DNA from: Anabaena sp. PCC 7108
GTDB lineage: Bacteria > Cyanobacteriota > Cyanobacteriia > Cyanobacteriales > Nostocaceae
Reading direction: 5' to 3'
DNA: 64,000 bases
NCBI RefSeq assembly: GCF_000332135.1
Contig: NZ_KB235896.1
Span: 5,091,356 to 5,155,355 of the forward strand
This document shows positions 27,415 to 35,796 of this stretch, in pieces; positions within the stretch are counted from its first letter, which is position 1, and the number at the start of each line of letters is the position of its first letter. A model generated the notes under the pieces. It searched no databases, was not told the DNA's origin, and was given only the letters and a program-made list of their open reading frames with translations. Made by a program: the position numbers and the translations under genes.

Positions 27415-27490
27415 AACTTATCTGCAAAGAAAACTTGTTGTCTACCGCTATTGTCGGATATATTGCCTTTAGTTATACGTTAGTTATATT

Positions 27491-28558
27491 GTGATAGATA
27501 ACAACAACCTTTTATTACGTAATCTTTGGTACTACGCACTACCTAGTTGTCTGCTCAAACCAGGTAAAATGGTTGCCCGGATTTTCTTAGGAGAACCAGT
27601 GCTACTGATGAGAAGCCAAGATGGTAAAGTTTCTGCTGTGCGCGATATTTGTCCTCATCGGGCTGTACCCTTGAGTTGTGGTCGATTCGATGGGCAAGAA
27701 GTAGAATGCTGTTATCACGGTTGGCGTTTTGACCCGGCTGGACATTGTGTCACAATTCCATCTTTATTGCCTGAGCAATACACAGATTTAAGTCGCTTCA
27801 ATGTGCAATCATATCCTATCCATGAAACTCAAGGCAATATTTGGATATATATGTCCGATGGGGATAAATCTCAACCCCATGCTTCAGAAATGGAAGTTCC
27901 CATAGTTCCAGGTTTTGCTGCTGAACAACAACCCCAACTAGTTGAGGTAATGAGGTTTCCTTGCTTTATTGATCATGCGGTAACAGGTTTAATGGACCCT
28001 GCTCATTCTCCCTATGTACATCGGGTATGGTGGTGGAGAAGCGGAGAACTACATGAAGAAGTCAAACAATTTGATCCTTCACCTTACGGGTTTACAGTCC
28101 GACGACATAAGTTGTCAGAGAATATGGAGAATATGAGCCGATTATATTGGTTAGTAGGTGGTGGTATTCCGGAAGTAGAAATTTCTTTTCGTTTACCTGG
28201 TGTGAGAATAGAAGAGATTACCTTTGGTAAACATCGACTTTGTAATTTGACCGCAGTTACACCAATTTCTGAGACAGAAACTGAAGTGAATTTTGTTCTT
28301 TATGGAATGCCTTCTTGGTTAACTGTATTCAAACCTTTAATTCATGTACTAGCACGGAAATTCCTGGGACAAGACCAAACAATTGTAGCAAAGCAGCAAA
28401 TTGGACTTAAATATGATCCAGTGCTGCGATTAATTAAAGATTCAGATATGCAAGCCCAATGGTATTACCAGTTAAAACGGGAGTTTGCTCGCGCAACATC
28501 TGAAAAACGGGAATTTGTCAATCCTGTTAAGAGTGTTTTACTGCGATGGTTTGCTTGA
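27491..28558 (+). CDS. Rieske-type non-heme iron oxygenase
   Basis: The Rieske 2Fe-2S ligands are C-P-H-R and C-C-Y-H-G-W (ICPHRAVPLSCGRF, then VECCYHGWRF) at about residues 55-80. The mononuclear iron site follows in GLMDPAHSPYVHRVW with the expected Asp/His pattern. The 355-residue length fits an alpha subunit of the aromatic ring-hydroxylating group, which also includes plant-type chlorophyll catabolic oxygenases. The substrate is unknown. No dedicated reductase gene is adjacent. Confidence 0.88.
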   Translation: MIDNNNLLLRNLWYYALPSCLLKPGKMVARIFLGEPVLLMRSQDGKVSAVRDICPHRAVPLSCGRFDGQEVECCYHGWRFDPAGHCVTIPSLLPEQYTDLSRFNVQSYPIHETQGNIWIYMSDGDKSQPHASEMEVPIVPGFAAEQQPQLVEVMRFPCFIDHAVTGLMDPAHSPYVHRVWWWRSGELHEEVKQFDPSPYGFTVRRHKLSENMENMSRLYWLVGGGIPEVEISFRLPGVRIEEITFGKHRLCNLTAVTPISETETEVNFVLYGMPSWLTVFKPLIHVLARKFLGQDQTIVAKQQIGLKYDPVLRLIKDSDMQAQWYYQLKREFARATSEKREFVNPVKSVLLRWFA

Positions 28559-28642
28559 AGAACTAGTTAATTGTACAATTAGTTAACAACAGGCTGAATA
28601 GGTTTATTGTTATTGTCAAATCAAGACACTATAACATCCGAC

Positions 28643-28891
28643 ATGAAAGAAGAACGTATTACCATCTGTATTGATGAACAGGAACACTCTCTTTTAAGCA
28701 GTCTCTCCCTCCGGGAGAATAAGACTGAATCGGAGATAGTGCGAGAAGCACTGAGAATGTATTTTCAATCTGTAGGTTCTCAAATGTCCTGTTACGATTT
28801 GGCTAAGGATTTAGGAATCATTGGTGTTGCTGGAGATATGCCATCTGACTTAAGTACCAACACAGATTATTTAGAGGAGTTTGGCAAATGA
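28643..28891 (+). CDS. Ribbon-helix-helix antitoxin of a VapBC-like pair
   Basis: From the ATG at 28643 the protein has 82 residues. It begins with an RHH DNA-binding module (ERITICIDEQEHSLLSSLS, then ENKTESEIVREALRMYF), then a short acidic tail that should bind the toxin (DLGIIGVAGDMPSDLSTN). The frame is open from a TTG at 28607, which I think is not used. Its stop overlaps the toxin start (ATGA), so the two are translationally coupled and probably autorepressed by the complex. Confidence 0.85.
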   Translation: MKEERITICIDEQEHSLLSSLSLRENKTESEIVREALRMYFQSVGSQMSCYDLAKDLGIIGVAGDMPSDLSTNTDYLEEFGK

Positions 28892-29307
28892 GCGGCATTC
28901 TCATTGATACAGGTCCCATTGTTGCCATTCTTTCTTCAGCCGATAACCATCATAAAATCTGTGTTGAAACGCTTAAAAAACTCTCCCCACCTCTTCTTAC
29001 TACATGGCCTGTGATAACCGAATCTCAGTATCTTCTGCGGAAGAATAAAAAAGCTCTCCAAGGATTATTTCATGCATTCTCTGGAGGATTATTTGCGCTA
29101 GAAGAGTTACCTTCTGAATCACTACCTTGGCTAGAAAATTTTCTTACAAAATACGACGATATAAATTCTCAGATTGCTGATGCCAGTCTTATGTATGTAG
29201 CAGAGCAAAAAAACATTGACACTATTTTTACTCTAGACAGAAGAGACTTTTTTATTTACCGTTTCAGTAATAAAGAAGCGCCAAAAATCATTCCTACAAT
29301 GCTGTAA
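28888..29307 (+). CDS. PIN-domain toxin (VapC-like ribonuclease)
   Basis: The four acidic residues of a PIN nuclease are in place: ILIDTGPIVAI, VITESQYLL, QIADASLMYVA and IFTLDRRDF. At 139 residues it is full length. Such toxins cut tRNA or rRNA until neutralised by the antitoxin, here encoded by the overlapping upstream RHH gene. Confidence 0.9.
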   Translation: MSGILIDTGPIVAILSSADNHHKICVETLKKLSPPLLTTWPVITESQYLLRKNKKALQGLFHAFSGGLFALEELPSESLPWLENFLTKYDDINSQIADASLMYVAEQKNIDTIFTLDRRDFFIYRFSNKEAPKIIPTML

Positions 29308-29358
29308 ATTGAATTTTGGTGATGGATCACCCAGAAAAACTGGGTGAAAACAATTAAA

Positions 29359-29466
29359 TTATTTCTTAGTGCTGAAGATGGTAGTGAACATCATCAACAT
29401 CCCACCTACCAAAATAGCGATCGCTAATCCCCCAGTCACCAAATCCAAAGTATTGCTATTATCCAT
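29359..29466 (-). CDS. 35-residue single-pass membrane protein
   Basis: The gene reads MDNSNTLDLVTGGLAIAILV then GGMLMMFTTIFSTKK: a short polar N-terminus, one membrane helix (residues 9-29) and a basic end. An AGGAG Shine-Dalgarno sits seven bases before the ATG, which supports translation. The size and layout resemble small photosystem or cytochrome complex subunits, but it matches none that I can name with confidence. It lies between the vapC-like and amylase genes. Confidence 0.65.
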   Translation of the reverse strand: MDNSNTLDLVTGGLAIAILVGGMLMMFTTIFSTKK

Positions 29467-29615
29467 AATTGCTCCTATTAGTTAAGTTAACTGCCAATTG
29501 TCAACAACCTAAGTAATAGTACCCTATTCACAAATTAAAACGAACCTCCAAATGAGGAGATTCGCTAATGCTTTCAATCAAATAGGATCAAAAACCTATT
29601 TGAGTTTTAAATTCA

Positions 29616-31091
29616 TCAATCTTGAATCCACACCGAAACTGAGCCACCTTGACAAGGGAACTCAGCCCAACCCTCTTCACCCGTATAAACAGGTTCTTTA
29701 ATCTGTTCAGTCAGATCGTAAAATTTGGCGTTAGGTTTACCAACTTCCATCCATTTACTACCACCAGATCCATTACTCATAACTACAGCCAGCCCTTTGG
29801 GGTGTTCTGTATCTCCTAGTCTTGTCCAGCCAATTACATTTTGGTCATCAAAATAGTCATATTGTGGACCATAAGCAAGATTCTGACGAGCATAGAGAAA
29901 TTTGTCAATTAACCAACGATGAGAAGGCATAAAAATCTTGTAATCGTTGCCATCTCTGCCCTTGTCTTCATATTCTGCACCATAATAGTCAGCATAGAAT
30001 ACGCAAGGATAACCTTCGCCACGGAGAAGAATCAAAGCATAAGCCAAAGGTTTAAACCAAGGTTCAACAGTTGATTCTAAAGCTTGCAATGGTTGGGAGT
30101 CGTGGTTTTCCACAAAAGTGACAGCTTGAGTGGGTCGTTCCTGCATTAATGTCCCATCAAGAATGCACCGCATATCATAGTCACCACCTGATTTACTAGC
30201 ACGGTGGAAATTGAAGTGGAGAGGAACATCAATTAAGGACATTTTGTTCTCAACAGTATCGAGATACCAGTGCAATGAGGTGATATCGTCCTCCCAATAT
30301 TCACCCACTGCAAATAAATCTTTGCCCACATATTCCTTGAGTTGATCTAACCATTGAGGAAAGAACCAAGCGGAAATATGTTTAACTGCATCTATACGGA
30401 AACCATCAATTCCCGTAGTGTCAAGATACCATTCACCCCAACGAGTTATTTCTTCTCTGACTTCCTGGGATTGAAAGTCCACATCACATCCCATCAAAAA
30501 GGCAAAATTACCTTTTTCTAAAGCGACATAATCATCAAATTTTTTACCATCAAATAAATAGATAGTATTTTGCTCTTGGGAATAATCATCATAATCTACA
30601 GCATCAAAGTGCCACCAATGCCACTGGAAGTCGGAATGTTTGCCTTGACGACCGGGAAATGTGTAATGGGTATAAGCATTGATATCGTGTGGCTCACCTT
30701 TGGGATTAAGCCGATTATTATGGGAGAATGGTGTGGCTTTAGCGACTTCGCTCTCATCTCCTCCCAGTCTGTGATTGAGTACAGTATCTGCGTAGACTTG
30801 TAAACCCTGTTTTTGAAGTGCTTGAATAGCATCTAAATACTGTTGGCGATCGCCATATTTAGTGCGAATTGTGCCTTTTTGATCAAATTCGCCCAAGTCG
30901 TACATATCATATACGCCATATCCCACATCATAACCACCTGCTATTCCTTTATAGGCTGGTGGTAGCCACAAAGCCGTAAAACCTGCATCAGCTAATTCTT
31001 GAGCTTTGTTTTTTACATCATTCCACAGGATTAAATCGGGATCGATATACCAGTGAAAATACTGCATCATTGTGCTGTTGATTTGGGGCAT
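29616..31091 (-). CDS. Alpha-amylase, glycoside hydrolase family 13 (GH13_5 type)
   Basis: This 491-residue enzyme hydrolyses alpha-1,4-glucans. The four GH13 regions are present: ADTVLNH, GFRIDAVKH (nucleophile Asp), VGEYW (acid/base Glu) and FVENHDSQP (third Asp). It starts MPQINSTMMQYFHWYIDPD with no signal peptide, so it is cytoplasmic and likely acts on glycogen-derived maltodextrin. The layout is like the cytoplasmic Bacillus and E. coli AmyS enzymes. Confidence 0.94.
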   Translation of the reverse strand: MPQINSTMMQYFHWYIDPDLILWNDVKNKAQELADAGFTALWLPPAYKGIAGGYDVGYGVYDMYDLGEFDQKGTIRTKYGDRQQYLDAIQALQKQGLQVYADTVLNHRLGGDESEVAKATPFSHNNRLNPKGEPHDINAYTHYTFPGRQGKHSDFQWHWWHFDAVDYDDYSQEQNTIYLFDGKKFDDYVALEKGNFAFLMGCDVDFQSQEVREEITRWGEWYLDTTGIDGFRIDAVKHISAWFFPQWLDQLKEYVGKDLFAVGEYWEDDITSLHWYLDTVENKMSLIDVPLHFNFHRASKSGGDYDMRCILDGTLMQERPTQAVTFVENHDSQPLQALESTVEPWFKPLAYALILLRGEGYPCVFYADYYGAEYEDKGRDGNDYKIFMPSHRWLIDKFLYARQNLAYGPQYDYFDDQNVIGWTRLGDTEHPKGLAVVMSNGSGGSKWMEVGKPNAKFYDLTEQIKEPVYTGEEGWAEFPCQGGSVSVWIQD

Positions 31092-31332
31092 TTAGCTGAT
31101 TTCCTAAAATAGTTGACAAAATAATGGCGAAATATGAAAAGCTCATCCATGAATTTTTTGGATAGCCAGAGCTTTTTAATTACTCCAATAGTTACTTGGT
31201 ATTTTACGGGAAATCACTGTTTTTTTGAGAAAATTTTAGAATTTTATATAACCAGCAAATCACCTTACGTAATGTAGAGATGTTTCATGGAAGGTCTCTA
31301 CAAGAGTTCCTATCTGTTGATCGGATACAATA

Positions 31333-32922
31333 TTATTCGCGTTTTTGTCTTGTTTGCCAAGAAACATAGAAAAACAAAATAGCCAATAAAATATAGCCTA
31401 CAGCCCAATTACCACCAGTTCCCCAACCTAAATTAACAACTGTATCGGCAATTGTCCATTGATAACTGTGCATCAAACCTACCCAAGATAAAACCGCACC
31501 GCCTAAAGACCAATAAGCCGCTTTTTTAAAATCTCTTTCAATGATGAAAACGGTAATAGCTGCTAAAATCATCGCTGAAAAAATAAAACCTTGTTCTAAA
31601 GCAAATGCCCCATCAATAAAGGTGTCACTTAATTTAAATTGCTCAATTAATGCCGGGGTAAATGGCTTTTCTGGTGTGCCTAAACCCGCCGCCCGCAAGG
31701 CATTTTTAGCGATTAATGCCCCCCATCCCGCAATACCTGGTAACAAGCCTACAACTACCGCCGGCGCGTGGTAAGAGGGTGTAGCGGTGAAACTTTGAGC
31801 GACGATGACAATACCTATCCACAGGACAATGGCCATACCTGCGTCAATGGGGACAAAATAGGCAAATAGGGCGATCGCACCACTTAAACACAAAACGCCC
31901 ATAATTATACCATTGGCGATAGAATAGCCCACTCTTGCCCCTAATGCTTTCCATCCGGGATGTCCGATATAGATAGTTGTGGGGAAACAAGAACCAAACA
32001 CCGCAGCCACAATAGTACCAATCCCGTTAGCAGCTAAAGACGGTACGGCTGGGTAAGTATCTCCCGCAGCTTCGGCACTTTCTAAGTTTTGAATACTACC
32101 AACTAGGTTAAATAATCCCATTGGTAAAATAATACTTAGGTATTCTACTAAAACCGTGCGACTTTCCCACAGTTGTCCTATGTATATACTAGGAAAATAA
32201 AAACCCAGAGGTGCAACAGCTTCCGTAAATTTAACATTATCCCAAGTAACTAAACCTGTTCCCCAAGCTAGGGCAATTCCCAATAATACGGATAATAAAC
32301 CCCCAGGAATGGGAAAGCGGACTTTACCAAAGTAGGTGACAAGTATTACACCCAAAGGAACTAAACCGACAATGGGATGGGCAAAGGTACGGAATAAAAA
32401 ACCAATAGCAATGAAGGTAATAGCAATACCGCTGAGAGTGGAAAGCATAGCTGCACGTGGGGCAATGCGACGTAAGGGGTTGACGATAAAAGCACCTAAA
32501 AGTTCAATTAAACCCGAACCTAAACAGGCCACTATACCGGCTTGCCATGCTAATTCTGAGGCTTGTTCTGGGGGTATTCCTGTGGTGAGTGCTGTTAGCC
32601 GCACAGGTAACATAACTAAGAAAATATAGGCAAATAGACTGATGGTATTGATACCATAGGGAAGGGCGGTTATATCATCACGTTGTTCTTTTGTGCCTTG
32701 TGTTTTTGCTAACCAACCGTAATAAAAATTACCGATAATTAGACTTAAAGCAATTCCTGGTAAGATGCGTCCGTAAACTAGGGAAGGTGAAAAACCTAGT
32801 ACGGTTTGGCATAAACTGACAATTAATAATATTTGAATTAGGTTATCTAGTACGAGGCCAAATAAGCCATCTATATCTCTGCGAACAAACCAACTGGGGG
32901 TTTTCGGGGTTGGGGTTTCCAT
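31333..32922 (-). CDS. NCS2-family (xanthine/uracil) permease
   Basis: The roughly 14-helix membrane protein of 529 residues begins with RRDIDGLFGLVLDNLIQILL and includes ITALPYGINTISLFAYIFLV and FGSCFPTTIYIGHPGWKALG, typical of the NCS2 nucleobase transporter fold. The exact substrate is not clear. It is monocistronic on the minus strand. The upstream 490 bp contains a relic of the cobalamin adenosyltransferase gene. Confidence 0.85.
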   Translation of the reverse strand: METPTPKTPSWFVRRDIDGLFGLVLDNLIQILLIVSLCQTVLGFSPSLVYGRILPGIALSLIIGNFYYGWLAKTQGTKEQRDDITALPYGINTISLFAYIFLVMLPVRLTALTTGIPPEQASELAWQAGIVACLGSGLIELLGAFIVNPLRRIAPRAAMLSTLSGIAITFIAIGFLFRTFAHPIVGLVPLGVILVTYFGKVRFPIPGGLLSVLLGIALAWGTGLVTWDNVKFTEAVAPLGFYFPSIYIGQLWESRTVLVEYLSIILPMGLFNLVGSIQNLESAEAAGDTYPAVPSLAANGIGTIVAAVFGSCFPTTIYIGHPGWKALGARVGYSIANGIIMGVLCLSGAIALFAYFVPIDAGMAIVLWIGIVIVAQSFTATPSYHAPAVVVGLLPGIAGWGALIAKNALRAAGLGTPEKPFTPALIEQFKLSDTFIDGAFALEQGFIFSAMILAAITVFIIERDFKKAAYWSLGGAVLSWVGLMHSYQWTIADTVVNLGWGTGGNWAVGYILLAILFFYVSWQTRQKRE

Positions 32923-33195
32923 TTTCCTAGATTTTGATTGTTCTCGGTTTCAGGATATCAGGAAATGGTTAGTAGTAGTTTTCAACTCTAGAAATTTTGC
33001 AATAAGTCTAATTGTTTACAGTACATATAGTAGGTAAAACAATGGAATTAGAGTTTTTGCTAGTTTATTTATCGGTGAAGTATGTATGATGACATTCGTC
33101 AGGGTTTGTGTTCAGTACAAGGGAGTTTATACATACATTAATAAATAATAATTAATCTACAGAGTAGATTATTAATTCTTATAGCTAACGCTCAA

Positions 33196-33345
33196 ATAAT
33201 CGAGAATGATAGTTTTATAGATTCCAGAAGTGATACCGGATTTATCAGGGGACGCTTTGCGACTTAGCTAACTGTATTCCTTGCGGGACAGCAGGAAATG
33301 TATCGCAGTTTTGGCAATTAATTTTATAACTTCTCTCTGCTAAAT
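33196..33345 (-). pseudogene. Relic of the btuR/cobO-like gene, interrupted by a ~74-bp insertion
   Basis: The stretch tcgagaatgatagttttata to attccaga (33200-33230) matches 36011-36041, inside the second half of the intact gene at 35797-36966, with only two mismatches. After about 74 unrelated bases, atcgcagttttggcaatt (33303-33320) resumes the match exactly at the point where it broke. The inserted DNA therefore sits at what was a GCGATCGC site. The relic has no open frame and shows that a partial duplicate of the gene once existed here. Confidence 0.75.
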
Positions 33346-33412
33346 CTACCTACTTACAGCAAATACTATATTAATAATGTAAAATAAATACTATTAATTT
33401 CTAACCAGAATC

Positions 33413-33670
33413 ATGACCACTATTAAAGAAAAACTCCTAGCCGCAATTGAAGCTGTTCCTGAATCAATACTAGAAGAAACCCTGGACTATCTCGAATACC
33501 TCAAAACCAGAAAAATTAAACCAGTAGATATTTCTCACAAAGACGAAGAACCAATATTACGCGGTTCTAAAGCTAAAGATTTGCTACAATTTGCCTGTAC
33601 TTGGCAAGGTAATGATTTTGAAGAATGTCTTCAACTTGTTTATGACACTCGTTCTCAGGCTGAATTTTAA
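33413..33670 (+). CDS. DUF2281/VapB-like antitoxin
   Basis: This 85-residue protein has a helical start (TIKEKLLAAIEAVPESILEE and TLDYLEYLKTRKIKPVD), a pattern common among small cyanobacterial antitoxins. Its TAA shares a base with the start of the following PIN gene (TTTTAATG), which is translational coupling. It is expected to bind and neutralise that toxin. Confidence 0.8.
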   Translation: MTTIKEKLLAAIEAVPESILEETLDYLEYLKTRKIKPVDISHKDEEPILRGSKAKDLLQFACTWQGNDFEECLQLVYDTRSQAEF

Positions 33671-34113
33671 TGTATCTCCTAGACACTAATCATTGTAGTC
33701 GGATTATCTTTGGTGAACCTCATCTTATTCAAGAACTACAATTTCATGGCGACAAAGGTGTTACTACTAGCGTTATTGTCCGTGGAGAACTGCTTTATAT
33801 GGCAGTCAAATCTGAACAAAGAGATGCAAATTTGCAAAGGATTCAATCTTTTCTAAATACGATAGACCTTTATCCTATTAATTTATCAATCTCAAATATT
33901 TACGGTGATCTTAAAGGTAAACTTGTTAATACATTTGGACCTAAAGAAAAAAGTGAACGGCGGAAATTTAACATTCAAACTCTCGGCTTTGGGGATAATG
34001 ATCTTTGGATAGCGGCTACTGCAATTCACTACAGTCTTACTGTAGTCTCAACAGACAATGATTTCCAACGTATCCAGCAAGTCTATAATTTTGCTTTAGA
34101 ATCTTGGGTTTAA
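33670..34113 (+). CDS. PIN-domain toxin, VapC-like
   Basis: The PIN acidic residues appear in LLDTNHCSRI, VIVRGELLYMA, GFGDNDLWIAATA and STDNDFQRI. At 147 residues it is complete. Overlap with the antitoxin gene upstream completes a type II pair. It is the second PIN toxin within 5 kb and is not closely similar to the first one at 28888. Confidence 0.88.
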   Translation: MYLLDTNHCSRIIFGEPHLIQELQFHGDKGVTTSVIVRGELLYMAVKSEQRDANLQRIQSFLNTIDLYPINLSISNIYGDLKGKLVNTFGPKEKSERRKFNIQTLGFGDNDLWIAATAIHYSLTVVSTDNDFQRIQQVYNFALESWV

Positions 34114-34229
34114 ATTAATAGTTTATGTAGGTTTAGTTGAGGTGATCGACACTGAGGCATAAGTTTTACCAATATACTAAGAACGGTTTAAAGCTTTGGT
34201 TTTAAAATCACCAAGAGTATTGATATACA

Positions 34230-34255
34230 AAGACTTTTGCCTTGGCAAAAGTCTA
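34230..34255. repeat. Hairpin palindrome before truncated transposase
   Basis: Arms agacttttgcc and ggcaaaagtct form a perfect 11-bp inverted repeat. No T-run follows, so it is not an obvious terminator. It lies where the left end of the insertion sequence should have been. Confidence 0.75.
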
Positions 34256-34291
34256 TTAGTTACCCGTTTTCAGTATAATCTGTATTTTTGA

Positions 34292-35245
34292 GGGATATCC
34301 AGTCCAGATACATTTAGAAGAGTATTTGAGAAAATAAACCCCAAAGAATTTGAGCAATGTTTTCGGAACTGGGTGCAATCATTAGTGGAGAAATTGGGTG
34401 TAGAAGTAGTTGCTATAGATGGTAAAACTCATCGAGGGTCATATGACCGAGAATCGAAACTAAAAGCCTTGCATACAGTGAGTGCATGGGCTTGTGAAAA
34501 TAGGTTGATTCTAGGGCAAACAAAGGTCAGTTGTAAATCAAATGAAATCACCGCCATTCCAGCACTGTTGGAGACTCTGGACTTATCTGGCTGTATTATC
34601 ACTATTGATGCAATGGGTACGCAAAAATCAATTGCCGAACAAATTATAGCTGAAAATGCTGATTATATTTTCAGCCTAAAAGATAATCATCCTACACTAC
34701 ATCAACAAGTAAAAAATTGGTTTGAAACAGCACAATCACTAGACTTTAAAGGTGTTGATGTCAGTATTAGTCAACGTGTAGAAAAAGGACATCATCGCAT
34801 CGAAAATCGCACAGTTTATACTGTTCCAATTTTAGAATTACCAGCTCTTTATGAACAAAACCAATGGGCAGGATTGACAACAGTAGTCATGGTAGTTCGT
34901 AAGATTCAGCATTGGAATAAAACTACCCATGAGGTGCAATTTTATATCACTAGTCTCAAGAGTGATGCTAACAAAATTGGTAGTGCAATTCGACAACATT
35001 GGGGGATTGAAAACTCCGTTCATTGGACATTAGATGTCACTTTCCATGAAGATGAATCTCGAATCCGTTCTATGCACAGTCCACAAAACTTTGCTTTATT
35101 ACGTCGCATTGCCCTCAATGCCTTAGACCGAGAACCTACTTTTCGTCGTAGTATTCGACAAAAGTCAAGGCGAGCTGCGATGAATGATCAATACATGGTT
35201 TCTGTGTTAGCAGCATCCATAGCAAACTATTCTCCTCTGCTCTAA
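34292..35245 (+). pseudogene. ISAs1-family transposase, 5' truncated
   Basis: The frame begins right after a stop codon, with GISSPDTFRRVFEKINPKEF, which in ISAs1 transposases lies about 80-90 residues from the N-terminus. The rest is intact: VVAIDGKTHRGS with the first catalytic Asp, ITIDAMGTQKSIAEQI with the second and HWGIENSVHWTLDVTFHEDE with the Glu, to a natural C-terminus. The N-terminal DNA-binding part and the left terminal repeat are missing. It is therefore probably inactive. Confidence 0.88.
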
Positions 35246-35262
35246 TTCCTCTGTCAATAGGG

Positions 35263-35282
35263 TTTGAGATGCGCTAACCCTG
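35263..35282. mobile_element. Right terminal repeat of the ISAs1-like element
   Basis: The sequence tttgagatgcgctaaccctg ends 37 bp after the transposase stop. The terminal ccctg matches the CAGGG ends of ISAs1-type elements. No left copy is visible in this window. Confidence 0.7.
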
Positions 35283-35283
35283 A

Positions 35284-35718
35284 TTATTTTTGGATAATCT
35301 GCCATTATTACCATTAGCGCCATTAACTCGGACAAATTCACCCCAAGGTTTATTATCCCAAATTGCCAATAATGTTGCTAAAATTGCAGATAGGGAGACT
35401 AAACAGGATATTGCAGCTTACACAGAGATTTTAGCAGGTTTGCGGTTTGAAAAAGATTTTATTCGTCAATTGTTAAGTGAGGATCTTATGCAAGAATCAG
35501 TAATTTATCAGGACATTTTGCAGAAGGGAGAACAAAAAGGAGAAGTTAAATTTTGTCTACGTTTACTTAATCAAAGGTTTGGAAAACTTGATTCCGAAAT
35601 AGTAGAAAGAGTTAAATTCCTACCTGTGGAACAGCTAGAAAATTTAGGTGCGGCGTTGTTTAATATTTCTGAAGTTGCTGATTTAGTAACTTGGTTAAAT
35701 CAAGAAGAACATCGCTAA
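35284..35718 (+). pseudogene. C-terminal fragment of an Rpn/DUF4351 nuclease gene, cut by the IS
   Basis: The open frame starts at the very base where the IS right end stops (after an in-frame TGA) and encodes about 144 residues: LPLLPLAPLTRTNSPQGLLS, then RFEKDFIRQLLSEDLMQES and a C-terminal helical stretch with FCLRLLNQRFGKL typical of cyanobacterial Rpn-family proteins. The N-terminal PD-(D/E)xK nuclease half is missing and is not found to the left. A TTG at 35290 could start translation of a stub, but function is unlikely. Confidence 0.8.
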
Positions 35719-35726
35719 TAGTGATT

Positions 35727-35752
35727 TTTGGGTTGGGTTTTCTCAACCCAAA
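35727..35752 (+). terminator. Hairpin after the Rpn fragment
   Basis: Arms tttgggttg and caacccaaa form a perfect 9-bp stem around an 8-nt loop, eight bases after the stop. The T-run is weak, so its strength as a terminator is uncertain. Confidence 0.5.
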
Positions 35753-35789
35753 TAAAAACTAGATCCCCGACTTCATAAGTCCGGGATCT
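35750..35789 (-). terminator. Rho-independent terminator of the cobalamin adenosyltransferase gene
   Basis: On the minus strand, agatcccggactt, a 3-nt loop and aagtcggggatct form a 13-bp stem with one mismatch, followed by AGTTTTTATTT. It lies 8 bp beyond the stop of the minus-strand gene. Confidence 0.8.
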
Positions 35790-35796
35790 TATCCAT

